NCBI GenBank assembly: GCA_001687465.1
Contig: LVLI01000529.1
Coordinates: 1-33,501 of the forward strand
Source of the DNA: Halocafeteria seosinensis
Taxonomy: Eukaryota > Sar > Bigyra > Bicosoecida
DNA: 33,501 bases
Direction: 5' to 3'
A program made the translations under genes and the position numbers. The notes below the pieces were generated by a model. The model ran no database searches and was not told the DNA's origin. It saw nothing but the letters and a program-made list of their open reading frames with translations. Below, one piece after another: positions 8,322 to 19,891 of the stretch. Positions within the stretch are counted from its first letter, which is position 1, and each line of letters starts with the position of its first letter.

Positions 8322-11300
8322 ATGGACGATACAGAAGACGCATACGAAGCTACAGAGGGGTGCGATGAAGGTGTCTCATCGAAAATTCAGGAAGACAATG
8401 GTGATATGCCCGAATTCAGAGTCCCTGTCCATTTGGAAGACTTGGAGCTTCCAAAACAGGACCGGTATTGCGTCTCCGAAGCCCTCGAAAGCGAGGAGTT
8501 GGAAGATAATGATGCTCTGGAGATATTTTCAGGTACGTTTCTAGGGTTATTCTGTCTACATTTGGATTGAACACTTATCCATGAACATGTATGCTTCATT
8601 TGAGCAGATATAGAAAATAAGTACTTGAACAGCACCTGGACACATATAACTTATAACCAGGTCTTTGATAAGTTTTACAGTGCCGTGAAGTACGTCTAGG
8701 AAAGAAACATAAGGTCGTTCCTTTGGCACCCGCTTCACTGGTGTTTTCATTGATGGTGCAGATTCTGGAGCTCTACAGCATCTGACGTTCGAGTGAAAGT
8801 TCTGGATCTGTGTTGTGAAAACTTCAGCAGGATGTTGTCTGAATTGGAGCTCGAAATCTCTCCGGAGAACAATGATATGCCTCGAGAGAGCATACCTTTG
8901 TACCGTAATTCCTACAAAATGTGGACATATATCGTTGCTGAACTTATTTGCGCTACTGAAAAGATAGACGTAGAAGCAGCGATGGCAGCTCCAACTGAAG
9001 GCACCTCCAGAAAGAAAGCAGAACAAATCGTTAGTGTATATATCTGTAGATATTGACTAATTTATCCGATTTCCCAAATGTCTCACTTTATTGCGCTCCA
9101 GAAAAATGCGAAGAAGCGATTGGGATTTGATTTTGGCAGCAGACGGGCTCATCTAGTTAAAGCACTTGCCGACTCATTGGAGATGGACCTCTTCCAACAA
9201 CTGTGGCCCCAAGGAATATGTGAGGAAGTAGGTGACGGCTACGCATTTTGTAATGTTCTGTGGTTCTCGACGGGTTTTTGTTAAATCTACAGGAGTTTGG
9301 TGGTCTGATCAGTAGGGCCGGATGTGGCGTCTTAGCAAACCCTAATGCCACTGCGGCAGCAGACGTTAAAAAGAACGCGGGGAAGCTAATAACGGTTGTT
9401 GGTCATAAGCAACCTAACACCATTACCAACATCGTAACTGTGCTTGTAAACATGATCCAAAGCCACGATCATCTACCGAAGCTGATCGTCGACGCGCTGA
9501 AAGACCTCAAAGAACAATATCACAATACGGTGATTATTTCTGACATAATCAGGGAGGTCGCGCGCTTAAATCTTCGAGACAGTAAAGACAGTGCAGGAGT
9601 TAAAAACGTAGCCGCCTTTATCAATGAGCTTGCCTCCGCCCTCCCTGTCAGCATGCTACAGAACGTGAGTATGCTGCTTCCTCATTTGGATGCGGAGATC
9701 CATACTGTGCGATCGACCATTGTCTCGTGCTTGGGTCACGTTGTTCGAAATGTCTTCTCACCGGAGGAGCTTAAAAAACACGCAGAGACGGATGGTAAGC
9801 AAGGCACCGAGAGGGAGCAGTCTGAAGAGGATACCTCTCGAGAGGACTCGTTTCCTGGACATTTTTCTGTTAAGACGAGGGATGCGTTGATTGATGTGGT
9901 TGAAGAACGGTTCTATGACATTCATGCTCTTACTCGCGCAGCAGCAATACGTACCGCTTATCAAATCGTTTCTGCGAAGTCTCTTCCCATCGAAAGGTGG
10001 ACAAGCCTCACCGCCCGCGCGATTGATAGGTTACAAGACAAGAGCTCACTGACAAGACGTGCAGCGTTACAGTTATTAACCGTGCTGTTAGAGAACAATC
10101 CGTTTTCACCAACCCTTAATCCAAGTGTGCTACAGCAGCAAGTAGATGATGTAGATTCCAAACTTCAGCAATTCCCCGAAACTGGTAGTGACGAAACAGT
10201 TCCAGGAGACTTGGAGGAGCATGGAAAATATGAGAAGATGAAAGTTTATTGTCAAACTACCCTTAAGTTCGCAGAGACAATGGCAACGTGCATTCCTACG
10301 GTCAGCAAACTGTTAGGCAGCAAGACTTCTTCTGATGTGCTTGAAGCTATCAGCTTCCTCCGTCGAGCACGTGCCTTTAGTATCCCTTCCGCAGATGGTG
10401 CTCTTTCGAAAATGCTTACTTTAATATGGACTTCCGAAAAGTCTGTTAAGGAGGCTATATTGGATGCATTTATCATCGAGTATCTTACTGATCCTGTTTT
10501 CAGCAGTTCAAATGATGATTCAGAGGCGGACTCCCAACAACAATTTGAGATTGAAGGGCACATGCGCGTCTTTCGGCAATCAGTAGCGGCCGCAAATACC
10601 CTGATTAAGCTTACTATTGGAGCCACTTTGGCGATTCGGACCTCGATGGAAAAAACCCTTGCCATCCTAGCGGATAGAAATTTCATTCAAGATGACCTAA
10701 TTGAGGCATTGTGGCAGTATGTTGGCAGGAGTCTCTCCGTTCTTACAGAGCAAGCGCGAAGGGATCCATCAAATAGTTCGCAGGACGCATCCCATATGCA
10801 GAAGGAGAAGAAGTCTATCATGTACGGGCGTGCTGCCATGAACATTCTTAGCATGTTGGCGGCATCGATTCCGAAAACCGTTGACTCAGAACAAGGTTTA
10901 AAACGACTTCTTGCGGTGCTTGCAGGGCCAAGTGCTATAAAGTCAGGCGCGGTTGGAGGATGCGATTATCGCCTCGCGCACTACGCCTGTGTTGCCGCCC
11001 AACGAGTGTGCGCTGTTTATCATGGGAAACCTGGTACTCCAGCTTCCATAGCCAGCGTTTTAGAGAAATCAGGAAGCAAGTTAAACGATGAGCACTCAGA
11101 AGAAAAAGAGGTACCGAAAACTAGGAAGAAAGGAAAGGCGACTCAAAAACAAGCGGAAACAGAGGACGAGGAACGCGACAAGAGTGCTCGCAGCAGGGCA
11201 ATCGCTAACCTGATTATCTGCATAGTTGCCATGGTTCGTGGAGACTGGGATCAAGGAACGATTCCCAATCGGTTTTGGTATCCGGCGGCGGAAGCGGGGA

Positions 11301-13063
11301 TTGCGGCTCTGTTTGTTTTGGCTCCACGCCCTGAGAATGTGTGCGAGTCGATCATTCGTCACATGGCTTCACCGCTGTTCCCCAGCGAGGCGCTTCAAGC
11401 CTTTGGAGATTCTCCTCCGGCAACCCAAGAGCCACCCTCTGTTACGGCAGAGAAGCTCGACAGGGGCAACTTCGCAAGCTTCGCGGAGCAAGGATTTATC
11501 CCCCGAACAAGTCTTAGTCGTTTGTTCTTCGTTCTCGGCCACGTGGCGCTGAAATCCCTCGTGTTCTTTGAAGCAGTTGCAGATGCAAGCAAGAAAACTA
11601 GACAGACTCTCTTAGAGCAGAAAGAAAAGCAAAACAGCTCCCCCGCTAACGCTCCATCCGAAGGAACTTCCAAAGCCAAAAGACGAAAATCCGCTGTGGA
11701 AGAAGGAAGTCTAGAGGACCAACTAGGGACGGGTGGTAACTCAGAGGATCAGGAAGCAGAACTAGTTAGCTATCTTGCAGACCAGCAACTGGTTACGACC
11801 AATATTCTTGGCGTGTTTGCCCCTATCTTGGCTCAAGTGGCAGCGGACGGTAGTGGGCAGTTCGGCTCAGATGATGCGGAAGACTCTTCATACATGGATC
11901 CTCTAAGACAGAGCGCTGTACTTGCTTTGTCGAAATTTATGTGTATTTCTTCCGAGCTTTGTGAACAGTACCTTCAGCTTCTATTCACCATTCTGAAGAG
12001 AGCGAGCTCTCCTGCCCTTCGGGCTACAGTTGCCATCGCGCTGGGAGACTTGGCTTTCCGCTTCCCAAATCAGGTGGAGCCGTGGACCGAACATTTGTAT
12101 CTATGCTTGAGGGACTCCAACGCAAGTGTCCGCAAGAATACCTTGATGGTGCTAACTCACTTGATTCTAAACGATATGATAAAAGTGAAAGGGCAAGTAG
12201 CCGAAATCGCAGTTTGTCTACAAGATGACGATGAAAGGATCGCCGATCTGACGATGCTCTTCTTCCACGAACTGTCTAAAAGAGGGTCGAACCCCATTTA
12301 CAACATCATGCCGGACATTATTGCATGTCTCGTCAACCATCCGCGACTAACTTCTGAGTCCAAATCAAGCGAAGAGTCATTCAGAACCATTATGAAATAC
12401 CTCCTAAGTTTCATCTCAAAGGACAAGCACATCGACGCATTGATTGAAAGGTTGATTGGTAGACTTGGGGCAATCCGCCATGAGGTCGAGAGCACCGATA
12501 TCGAAAGTTCACAGGAAGTGTCCGATGATTCAAGCGGCGGGGTGCTGATGGCTCGGCACCTCGTCTTTTGCTTGTCTCAACTTCCGTACAGTGAAAAGGG
12601 ATACAAAAAAATAATGGAAAGCTACAAAGTCTATAAGCATGCATTGAAGGACGAGAAAGTTGTCTCCTACTTCAATGCAATGCTGGCAAAAGCGAAAAAA
12701 TTTGCCAAATCTGAGAACAAGGCCAATATAGCTGAGTGGGAGCAATGTATCTCGCAGGCGCAGGCAACTGAAGGAGAAGAAACAGCTTCTGGTGAAGCAG
12801 CTACGGAACAGGCCACCAAAGAAAGCAGAAGAGCGTCATCTCGTGCCAGCTCGAAGAAGACATGCACCCGCCAAAGAACCAAGAGGGCCACGCGATCACG
12901 GAAACAAAGAGACGATTCCACCGATTCAACCTCTGAGGAAGAAAATGAAGCCGTTGATGACGAATCCACTGATGAAGAAGAAGTAAAAGGCGGATGTAAA
13001 ACTAAGCACGGATCCCGGGTTGGGGCTTCAGAAGAAGACGGGGAAGCTGAAGTTGACCTCTAG
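8322..13063 (+). CDS. NCAPD2: condensin complex subunit 1 (CAP-D2/Ycs4/Cnd1 family)
   Basis: Exons are 8322-8532, 8608-8689, 8762-9029, 9102-9227 and 9293-13063, with introns of 65-75 nt and all phases matching; 1485 residues, close to the 1250-1450 usual in the family. It is the HEAT-repeat regulatory subunit of condensin I, which compacts mitotic chromosomes. The N terminus (FRVPVHLEDLELPKQDRYCV) aligns by eye with the CAP-D2 start, and HEAT helices follow throughout. The conserved Cnd1 block lies at about residues 1137-1245: VAIALGDLAFRFPNQVEPW, then THLILNDMIKVKGQV and FFHELSKRGSNPIYNIMPDI. Two charged low-complexity inserts lie in the middle (KSARSRAIANLI follows one). The C-terminal tail of about 90 residues alternates Ser/Arg-rich and acidic stretches, as in CAP-D2 tails that are phosphorylated. 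The gene ends 43 bp from the convergent YbeY gene. Confidence 0.93.
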
Positions 13064-13106
13064 AGGCTATACAGATGGCTTCAATATGGTGATGTGAGCA
13101 AGAGTT

Positions 13107-13758
13107 TCATCTGTCGAGGAAAGCCGCTTTCGAGTGTTTTGTCCCGGGCACATCCTCCTGAGCATTCCTAAACTGCATTAATATAGACTCCTCCTTTGCT
13201 GCCATTCGTTTGTACTCTTCGTCTTCAACATGGTCATAACCAATTAAATGAACAACTCCATGTGTAAGTATAATTGGTAGGTGTTCCTCCCATGTAATTT
13301 CTGCGGTATTCGAATGGTATCCGCTAGCCATGGACACACAAACAACCATACGTACTATTGTTGGAACAGTAGTGTTGCAACACTTCAGGGCAAATAACCA
13401 TATCTCCCAGGTCCTTTACTTCCAGTGTTTCCTCAGAAAACACTTCAGGTTGTTCAGGCCTCTGTGTGACAGTTGGTGCTTTTGAAAACTATGCATGTAG
13501 AACTTGTATCACTGGTCGAAGCATACGTACCTCAAATGCGGGGAAGGACAGAATATCAGTGGTGCCTTTCTTGTCTCTGTACTGCCTGTTAAGCTCGGCA
13601 ATCTTGCGTGCTGAGCAAAACCAGGCTCCTACGTCCCAACCCTGGTACCCTGCAATCGTCATGATCTTATCCAAGGCCCTGATGACATGTGGTTTGGACA
13701 ATGGAATTTTCCTTTGGGAGATCCGTACTAGGCGTCGTCCCGACTGCTGAATACACAT
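13107..13758 (-). CDS. YBEY: YbeY-type endoribonuclease / rRNA maturation factor
   Basis: Minus-strand exons 13758-13531, 13461-13356 and 13300-13107, introns 69 and 55 nt, phases matching; 175 residues. YbeY is a single-strand-specific metal endoribonuclease for rRNA processing in bacteria, and eukaryotic copies usually serve mitochondria or plastids. The signature LTHGVVHLIGYDHVEDEE carries the three zinc-binding histidines (HxxxHxxxxxH). Upstream, IAELNRQYRDKKGTTDILSF is the family's other conserved block, followed by LGDMVIC. I chose the ATG at 13758; a non-ATG extension to 13806 is open. The N terminus is basic, compatible with organelle import but not diagnostic. An insertion (PEQPEVFSEETLEV) lies between DILSFPAFE and DLGDMVIC, slightly longer than in bacterial proteins. 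It is divergent from VKOR with 263 bp between starts. Confidence 0.9.
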
Positions 13759-14021
13759 GGTCCTCGAGATCGAGTACACGAGACCGAGCGATGGAAGAAG
13801 TGACAATTCAACCCAAAAACCACAGTATTACTTCCGTATGCATGTATGTATGTCGAGATGCCGAGACCTTGTGAAGCTCAGCTTATTCCCGTGGATAGTG
13901 CGCATTTCATAGGTAGTATAGAACGCTTGGGTAGTTAATATTTTAGAATATTCGTACTTAAAGAGTCCGGAGCAATCGGATAGTAGTGGAGTGTCCTGTA
14001 TATAGATTGATTCATTCGAAC

Positions 14022-14697
14022 ATGGCCGACTTCTCCAAGCGCTTTATTCAAGGCTTTTCCGTGTTAGGAGCCATTATCAGTCTCTATGCACTCTATGTGG
14101 AGTACATGAAGAGCATCGATATCAACTATGACGCTCTATGTGATGTGAATTCCTACATACAATGCAGTAAAGGTAGGGTCAGCCGAGCTCCGCAGCCCGA
14201 AGGGTCACTCTGTGTCCTGTTTCATGGCACTTTCTCGCTCGTTTGCTCAATGTTAATGACCCTCCCGTGAATGCAGTGTTCCTCTCCGAATACGGGCACA
14301 TCATGGAGAAGTTTGGCATCCTCAGCCATGACCACCCATTGAATCTCCCCAATGCTGGCTTTGGTACGTCATCTTGCTTCTGACGTCACATTGCTGAATA
14401 AGAATCGATAATGGTTGCATAATCCCTGCGTTTCTGACCGCAGGATTGGTGTTTTATATATGTGCATTCCTGCATGACGAATTCCCGCTTCCTCTGCACG
14501 TCCGCACAGTGATGATGTTTTTGGCGTCTGCGCTCTCCGCAGTATTCAGTGGCTACTTGGCGTACATTCTCACGGTTGTGCTTCAGGATTTCTGCATCGT
14601 ATGCGTTTCTACCTATGTCATAACTACTGTCATATTCATCTTTAGTTTCACGAGAATGTTTACCGCACCTAATGAAGCGAAAGAGAAGGAAGCCTAA
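14022..14697 (+). CDS. VKOR: vitamin K epoxide reductase (VKOR) family membrane protein
   Basis: Exons 14022-14172, 14277-14363 and 14444-14697, phase-1 introns of 104 and 80 nt; 163 residues, the size of human VKORC1. VKOR is an ER or thylakoid membrane thiol oxidoreductase that reduces quinones and drives disulfide formation. The loop cysteine pair is in CDVNSYIQCSK, directly comparable with the CD...CS of VKORC1, and the active-site CxxC is FCIVC at about residue 135. Four hydrophobic helices are visible: GFSVLGAIISLYALYV, LVFYICAFL, TVMMFLASALSAVFSGYLAY and YVITTVIFIFSFTRMF. There is no fused thioredoxin domain, unlike plant and cyanobacterial VKORs, and no obvious transit peptide. The C terminus EAKEKEA is lysine-containing but not a canonical KKxx signal. 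Confidence 0.92.
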
Positions 14698-14913
14698 GCA
14701 TCGAGTAGTTGATGAGCGCAGAGTTGTATAACAGGTGCGCACTTCCAGCATGAAGTGCGAATTGTCAATTGCTTGAAGCATGCAACTTGGCAAAAAAATT
14801 AAATAAAAATTAATTCTCGAGCTATGGAGGGAGAGAACATAATTTCTACCTCAGTTGAAGGGCGAATGACCTACATTCTGAATCAGTCAAATTGTAGTGC
14901 TCCGTAAGTCCAT

Positions 14914-16449
14914 TCACTTTTTCTCCGCCTCTGAAGTAGTCTCTTTCTTCTTGCTCTTACCTAATAGCAGATTTATGTTCAAGTATTCAGAAAGTTTATG
15001 TATCCCTACTTTACGGCTTTCGGTATCCATCAACATTACTCGAAGTAAATCAGACAGGGATATTACTCCTAGCACTTGTCTGGTGTCTGGGTTAATGACA
15101 GTCAAATGTCGAAAGTTCCGTCGTAACATTACGTTTGCCGCTTTAGCAACAGTCCAATATGGCTTAGCCGTTTTCACAACAGTAGTCATCACCTGTTCGA
15201 CAGGAAGTTTAGTGGCGTCTGGCTGCCGCGTAAAGTAGAACTGATCCTCATGTACCCGCGGCGCTTCGCTTTCTTCTGTCGAATCTTCGTCGGCATCCTG
15301 TAGAATAACCGTTTCGTCCTTGGGCATCTCTACCTCTGAGTCTTGTGGGGGTGATCCTATGTTTGCAGCAACGACGCGAAATAGGTAGTCTCGAGCGGTG
15401 AAAATACCTTGGAGATGCCCCTCTTTATCAACGATAGCTACACATGACATGCCCTGCTCCGCCATCTCGTTCACGGCGTCAGCGACGGTGATCTTGTCTT
15501 CGATTCTTGCGTTCAGCAGGAGCTCTCTACCGTTCTCTTTCTGCCATTTTAGCACCTCTTCAATTGTCTTTTCGAAAATCTTGTGAGGTTTTTCTAGTTC
15601 GTGGCCTTCCTTGTCCTCTTGAGATTCGGTGGCATGGCCTTCTTTCTCTTGTTGCTCTTCCACTCGAGCCTTACGATCGTCTTCAGCGGCTGTTAAAATC
15701 CTCATAACTCCCCGGACAACTCCTCTTAAAGAAATCACGCCAACGATGTTCTCGAAGGGCATAGCCTCCCGGCTTTCTTTAGGGGCTGCATGCTCTCCTG
15801 ATCCGTCGCTGGATAAGGCTTCTGACAGAGTGGCATCTTCAGCCATGGCAGCGGTCATTACCGGGAGGTGCCGAAAATGGCGTGATAGCATTACCTGGAC
15901 CGCATCAATAGCCAACGTTGAGGGCTCTCCATGAATCACTATCGGGGTCATAATATCCGTAACCGGGATGTTATCAGGCGGGTAGCTTCCATGACTTATC
16001 TTGTCAATACAATCGCGTTCAGACACAATCCCCTTTACTTTGGCATCTGTTCATGAGGCAACAGAAGAGTCGGTTAACGCAGACGGAAGTTTATTGTGTT
16101 CCCGTGCGTGATGCATACCTTCGATTACAAGCAAGGCACTAACGTTGTAGGACTTCATTACTCGAACCGCGTCTGTCACCATTGCCTGAAACACACAGGA
16201 TAGACATACTAAAATGAAGGCGCAAGTTGTTCCGCTTTCAAAACTTACCCCTGAGCTACATGACGCTACGCCTACAGGCTTTTGAAGCGCGTCCTCTTGA
16301 TATTCCAGAATTTCCGAGAGTGTGACGCGAGATAACTCCTCCTGAATACAAAGAGAAAGATACTAGACGTGCTTACAAGAACTGCGTCATTATTGAAACG
16401 ATTCCCTGTTACATACTGGGTCTTGGGGGTCTGATGCCTTGGTAGCCAT
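14914..16449 (-). CDS. four-CBS-motif regulatory protein (two Bateman modules)
   Basis: Minus-strand exons 16449-16417, 16341-16249, 16185-16119 and 16046-14914, introns 75, 63 and 72 nt, phases matching; 441 residues. CBS pairs bind adenosine nucleotides or SAM and act as energy or metabolite sensors. Four motifs are readable: VSALLVIEDAKVKGIVSERD; VTDIMTPIVIHGE to FRHLPVM and NIVGVISLRGVV; SCVAIVDKEGHLQGIFTARD; and VEQVMTTVVKTAKPYWTVAK to FRHLTVI and LGVISLSDLLRVM. The two halves are separated by a charged, Glu/Lys-rich linker (about residues 215-250), and a second acidic insert (DADEDSTEESEAP) interrupts the last pair. No catalytic or membrane domain is attached. The first exon is only 11 codons (MATKASDPQDP). 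Convergent with VKOR. Confidence 0.88.
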
Positions 16450-16533
16450 ACACCGCCTTCCTGTGTGAAAAGAGCGTACCACCTGGACATATGAACAAAA
16501 ATCTTGCGATGGATTAGCTTAGATACTCAATGC

Positions 16534-17640
16534 TTACCGCTTCGTTGTGTAGACTGTCTCCAACATGTCCTCAATTCGGGTGCTGTCGCCCCCGAGTGGA
16601 ATGCGCTCCTGCCGCGTCTGCGAGTTCGAATAAACGATGCGGTCAATGCCAAAGCACAGTTTACCACAGGGAATATCCCATGCTCCTAAAAGCATTGATA
16701 TTGTGCAACTAATTTGAAAATCAGCCATCGCCCCTGGTCAGCCCCTTGAGACAATCAACAAAAACATCGAGGGGTCCAGTCATCGCGAGGGCTTTATCGT
16801 ATTCAGCTCGTCAAGCAGTTTCACGAGGAGTATAGACTATGTTCTATAGGTATCTCACTTACTGTAACCTTGTATGACATGGAAAATGCTTATGGGAACT
16901 CATTGAAGTCCCACGAGGGGATTCTTCGACTAATTTGCTTCTATCTCCATGGGCGTCATAGACCGAGGGCGAAAGGAATGACAACGAGGACGATGGCGAA
17001 GCCACAAAGGTTCTGCTGACCCCTTTAGCATAATTGTATCGTTGATATGGAAGGACTGAGCGAATCATGGCGGCGTTGGAACAGCGTGAGACTCGCCCAC
17101 CAGTAACTCGAAAGCACTAGCACGCGGTACAAAAGCTTTTATGCGGTACATGCACTCATCTACAGAGAGATGGAAAGTCAGCGTGCTTTCTTCCCCGATG
17201 GCAACATTCCACCACGATCGTAGACTAAGCGAGATCGTCAAATAGAATGAGACATTGTTTCGAAAAAACAAATCGTCGACTTCATCGAGGAACCTAAGTT
17301 GCCGATTCCCCCATTGTATAGTGTAGCTACGCAATAGAAGTTACCTGCAGGAAGTTTGTTTTATTCATGTACACTTGAAAGAAGGCTATGCTTTCGTACG
17401 AATTGTTCCCTGTTTCGATTTTTCTCCCTTCTTGCGCATGTGCAACGTCGATGTGACCGACCCAATTCTTCCGAATGCTGTGCGATGGTTGCCGGATAAA
17501 TTCCTGATAACTAGTCATTAGGGAGGTAGGAAATTTTCTATACCATTATAGGAAAGGCTTGAAGTGTGAGTACATCAGATACTCCGATATCCTCTCAAAT
17601 ACAATTCCCACACCTGGAACTTACCAGTCCGAGAATGATT
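16534..17640 (-). CDS. multi-exon unknown gene, structure not resolved
   Basis: Several minus-strand frames look coding and share orientation. About 17625-17551 reads GIVFEDIGVSDVLTLQAFP. 17518-17343 reads RKNWVGHIDVAHAQEG and later FFQVYMNKTNFLQ before a GTAACT donor. 17300-17065 reads RFLDEVDDLFFRNNVSFYLT and TLTFHLSVDECMYRIKAFV. About 16800-16740 reads MTGPLDVFVDCLKGL. About 16682-16534 reads WDIPCGKLCFGIDRIVYSNS and ends ETVYTTKR. A GTAAGT donor near 17624 suggests the gene starts near 17650. Exon joins could not be phased with confidence, and two alternative frames compete over 17340-17518. It is a beta-rich soluble protein by composition; no family is recognised. It would lie head-to-tail upstream of the CBS gene, 85 bp away. 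Confidence 0.38.
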
Positions 17641-17908
17641 CACATTTTCCCCGCATAGATACCGAGCACCACCTCGTCAAAAGACGGTTTTTCATCAGTG
17701 CCTCAATGTTCTCGTGATCTCATTGTCTCAACAAACGGGATCAGCCAGCAATGTTAGGTGGCGCAACCTGAAAACACCTTCACAAGTCGAAGCCACCGAA
17801 TAGATCCTGCCATTCATTAGCATTCCAGTCATGTTGTTTTATGTACATGTGGGTGTAGACATACAATTTAATTGGGATGAAGCTAATACCAAGTAGTCTG
17901 CGAACAAA

Positions 17909-19891
17909 ATGGAAGGGAAGCCTGATCAGCCTCCTAAGAAAGCGAGGAAGAAGAAGCCCAACTTATCCATCCAAGTCGGCAACGACACCACGACAACTTC
18001 GAATGCAAGTCCCTCTGGCGGTAATTCCTCGCCTTTCCAGCGGGATGATTCTCCCACTGATTTAAGTGGAGCGTGGTGGAGAAACACAGGGTATAAGCTC
18101 CCGGAATCGTCTTTCCTAGGAGCACATTCGACGCTCTTGAACGATGAAACGCCATCTCTCTTTGGAGGAACGGTTCCGCCGGAGGGTACAGACCAAGGAA
18201 TTACGCATAACACGGACGATGGAAGCGGGATGCAAGATCAAGACAGAGAAAATCAGGAACTCACCCGCGAGACGCCCCGAAGTAGATTACAACAGTGGTT
18301 CGGAGGACAGTACGTAGGAGATGTTAGATTCTTCAATCGATCTGATGGAAATGCTCCAAAACGACGGAGAAGGAGCAGCTCAACAGAAAGCGAAGGCACT
18401 CGGTCTCATATTGGAACTGGGATAAAGCGTCGCAAGGACACAAGGAGCAATCCCTTTTCGGCTACAAATCCTCCGCTTTTTCATTATTCGTGCTGCAGCA
18501 GGGCGGGAAGGCGATCGCAGAATGAAGATAGATACGCTGTAGTTGCTAGCGCTTTGTCGACAGAGATATCCACTATGTATGGGCTATTTGATGGTCATGG
18601 GGGCTACCGCTCGTCAGAACACTGCGCGGAAAACATATGCTATATGATGGAAGATGCATACCTGGAGGAACTGAATACGTTAAGTAAGTCTGGTGGTCCC
18701 CGTGAAGCTTTGGAGGAATTGCTCAAGCAATGGGAGGAATCTTGTAAGCGTAATGGGCACGGATCGCTTAGCATGTCTGATATCACATGCGATCTGCACA
18801 CAATAGACAGACGTTACTTTTTCGAAATTGTGATTCAACGCTGTCTCCTGGAGCTGTGCATGCGGAAGGCCTTTCGGGATACGCATGCCCAACTCAGACA
18901 GCAGGATGCTATACAAGATGAAACTTTACCTGATACTAGCCATGATGGAACCACTGCAGTATGTGCACTTATAGTCCAGCCTACGATGCGCCCGAGCATA
19001 AGTACAGCAGACGCAGGAGCATCCTCAATAGTAGATCAAATGCTGGAACATCTCGTTCAGACGGAATCACACTTCTACCCAGTTGGAGATTCGAAGCCCT
19101 CCTCGCGAGATCTGTACTTGCTATGCCTGGCACATGTCGGTGACACGCGAGCCATATTGATTCAGAACGATGGCGCAATCAGGCAACTGACGTATGATCA
19201 CACCCCTGACGCTCCAGCCGAACACGAGAGGGTACTGGCAAGTGGCCACGAACTAATTGACAATCGCATTGATGGAAAGTTAGCAATGTCGCGAAGTCTT
19301 GGAGACAGTGCAATGGGGTCAGGGGTATCTCCTGAACCTGATTTCCTGGCACTGTTGATCGATCCTGATGTCGAATGTACATTGGTGCTGGCTACCGACG
19401 GTTTGTGGTCCACCATGGGTCCGGAGGAAGTAGCTCGGGTGACGTTCAACAAAGAAGCCACGTTTGACGCAAATGACTCTCTTGAATGGAGAAAACACCT
19501 TTATTCTAGCACCTTTAGTGCAAGCTATACCGACAACAATAATGTCGAAAATCAGTACGCTAACCCGGTAGATGATTCATACCATCGACTCCCAGAGGAA
19601 AGGATTGATCAAAGCACTCCAGAACTAGAGAGCCCAGCGTTCGTGGATGAACCGGAGAATGGAAACAAAACTCCAGTTAGTCAGTTAAGTCCAGTCTTAG
19701 ACTCTCGCACTATCTCTGAAAGGTTGGTTGCGGAAGCGCTCTTACGGGGGACAACGGACGACGTGACTGTTTTGGTGGTAGACTTGAGAACACGAAAGAT
19801 TTCCCGTTCCAGTGCAAGTGGCTCCTCGCATACTTCCCTCTCTCCTCGGACAAGTTCATCCCAACCCACTGAAGTGTCGGCTACCGTATGA
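17909..19891 (+). CDS. PP2C-type protein phosphatase with long N-terminal extension and internal insert
   Basis: A single 660-codon frame without introns. PP2C (PPM) enzymes are Mn/Mg-dependent Ser/Thr phosphatases. The motifs appear in order: RRSQNEDRYAV (residue about 205), YGLFDGHGG (about 228, metal-binding Asp), HDGTTAVCALI, LAHVGDTRAIL, HTPDAPAEHERVLASG, LAMSRSLGDSAMG, LVLATDGLWSTM and GTTDDVTVLVVDL (about 614). All key metal aspartates are present, so it should be active. The catalytic domain is preceded by about 190 residues of polar, Ser/Arg-rich sequence with basic clusters (KRRRRSSS, KKARKKK) that look like nuclear localisation signals. About 80 residues of polar insert separate the DGLW motif from the final DD motif. 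The C-terminal tail is Ser/Thr-rich. The absence of introns contrasts with its neighbours. Confidence 0.92.
   Translation: MEGKPDQPPKKARKKKPNLSIQVGNDTTTTSNASPSGGNSSPFQRDDSPTDLSGAWWRNTGYKLPESSFLGAHSTLLNDETPSLFGGTVPPEGTDQGITHNTDDGSGMQDQDRENQELTRETPRSRLQQWFGGQYVGDVRFFNRSDGNAPKRRRRSSSTESEGTRSHIGTGIKRRKDTRSNPFSATNPPLFHYSCCSRAGRRSQNEDRYAVVASALSTEISTMYGLFDGHGGYRSSEHCAENICYMMEDAYLEELNTLSKSGGPREALEELLKQWEESCKRNGHGSLSMSDITCDLHTIDRRYFFEIVIQRCLLELCMRKAFRDTHAQLRQQDAIQDETLPDTSHDGTTAVCALIVQPTMRPSISTADAGASSIVDQMLEHLVQTESHFYPVGDSKPSSRDLYLLCLAHVGDTRAILIQNDGAIRQLTYDHTPDAPAEHERVLASGHELIDNRIDGKLAMSRSLGDSAMGSGVSPEPDFLALLIDPDVECTLVLATDGLWSTMGPEEVARVTFNKEATFDANDSLEWRKHLYSSTFSASYTDNNNVENQYANPVDDSYHRLPEERIDQSTPELESPAFVDEPENGNKTPVSQLSPVLDSRTISERLVAEALLRGTTDDVTVLVVDLRTRKISRSSASGSSHTSLSPRTSSSQPTEVSATV

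Noticed and set aside
9758-12969. Many antisense frames of 60-140 codons inside the condensin gene
   Set aside because: They are shadows of a strongly coding plus strand with clear family motifs.
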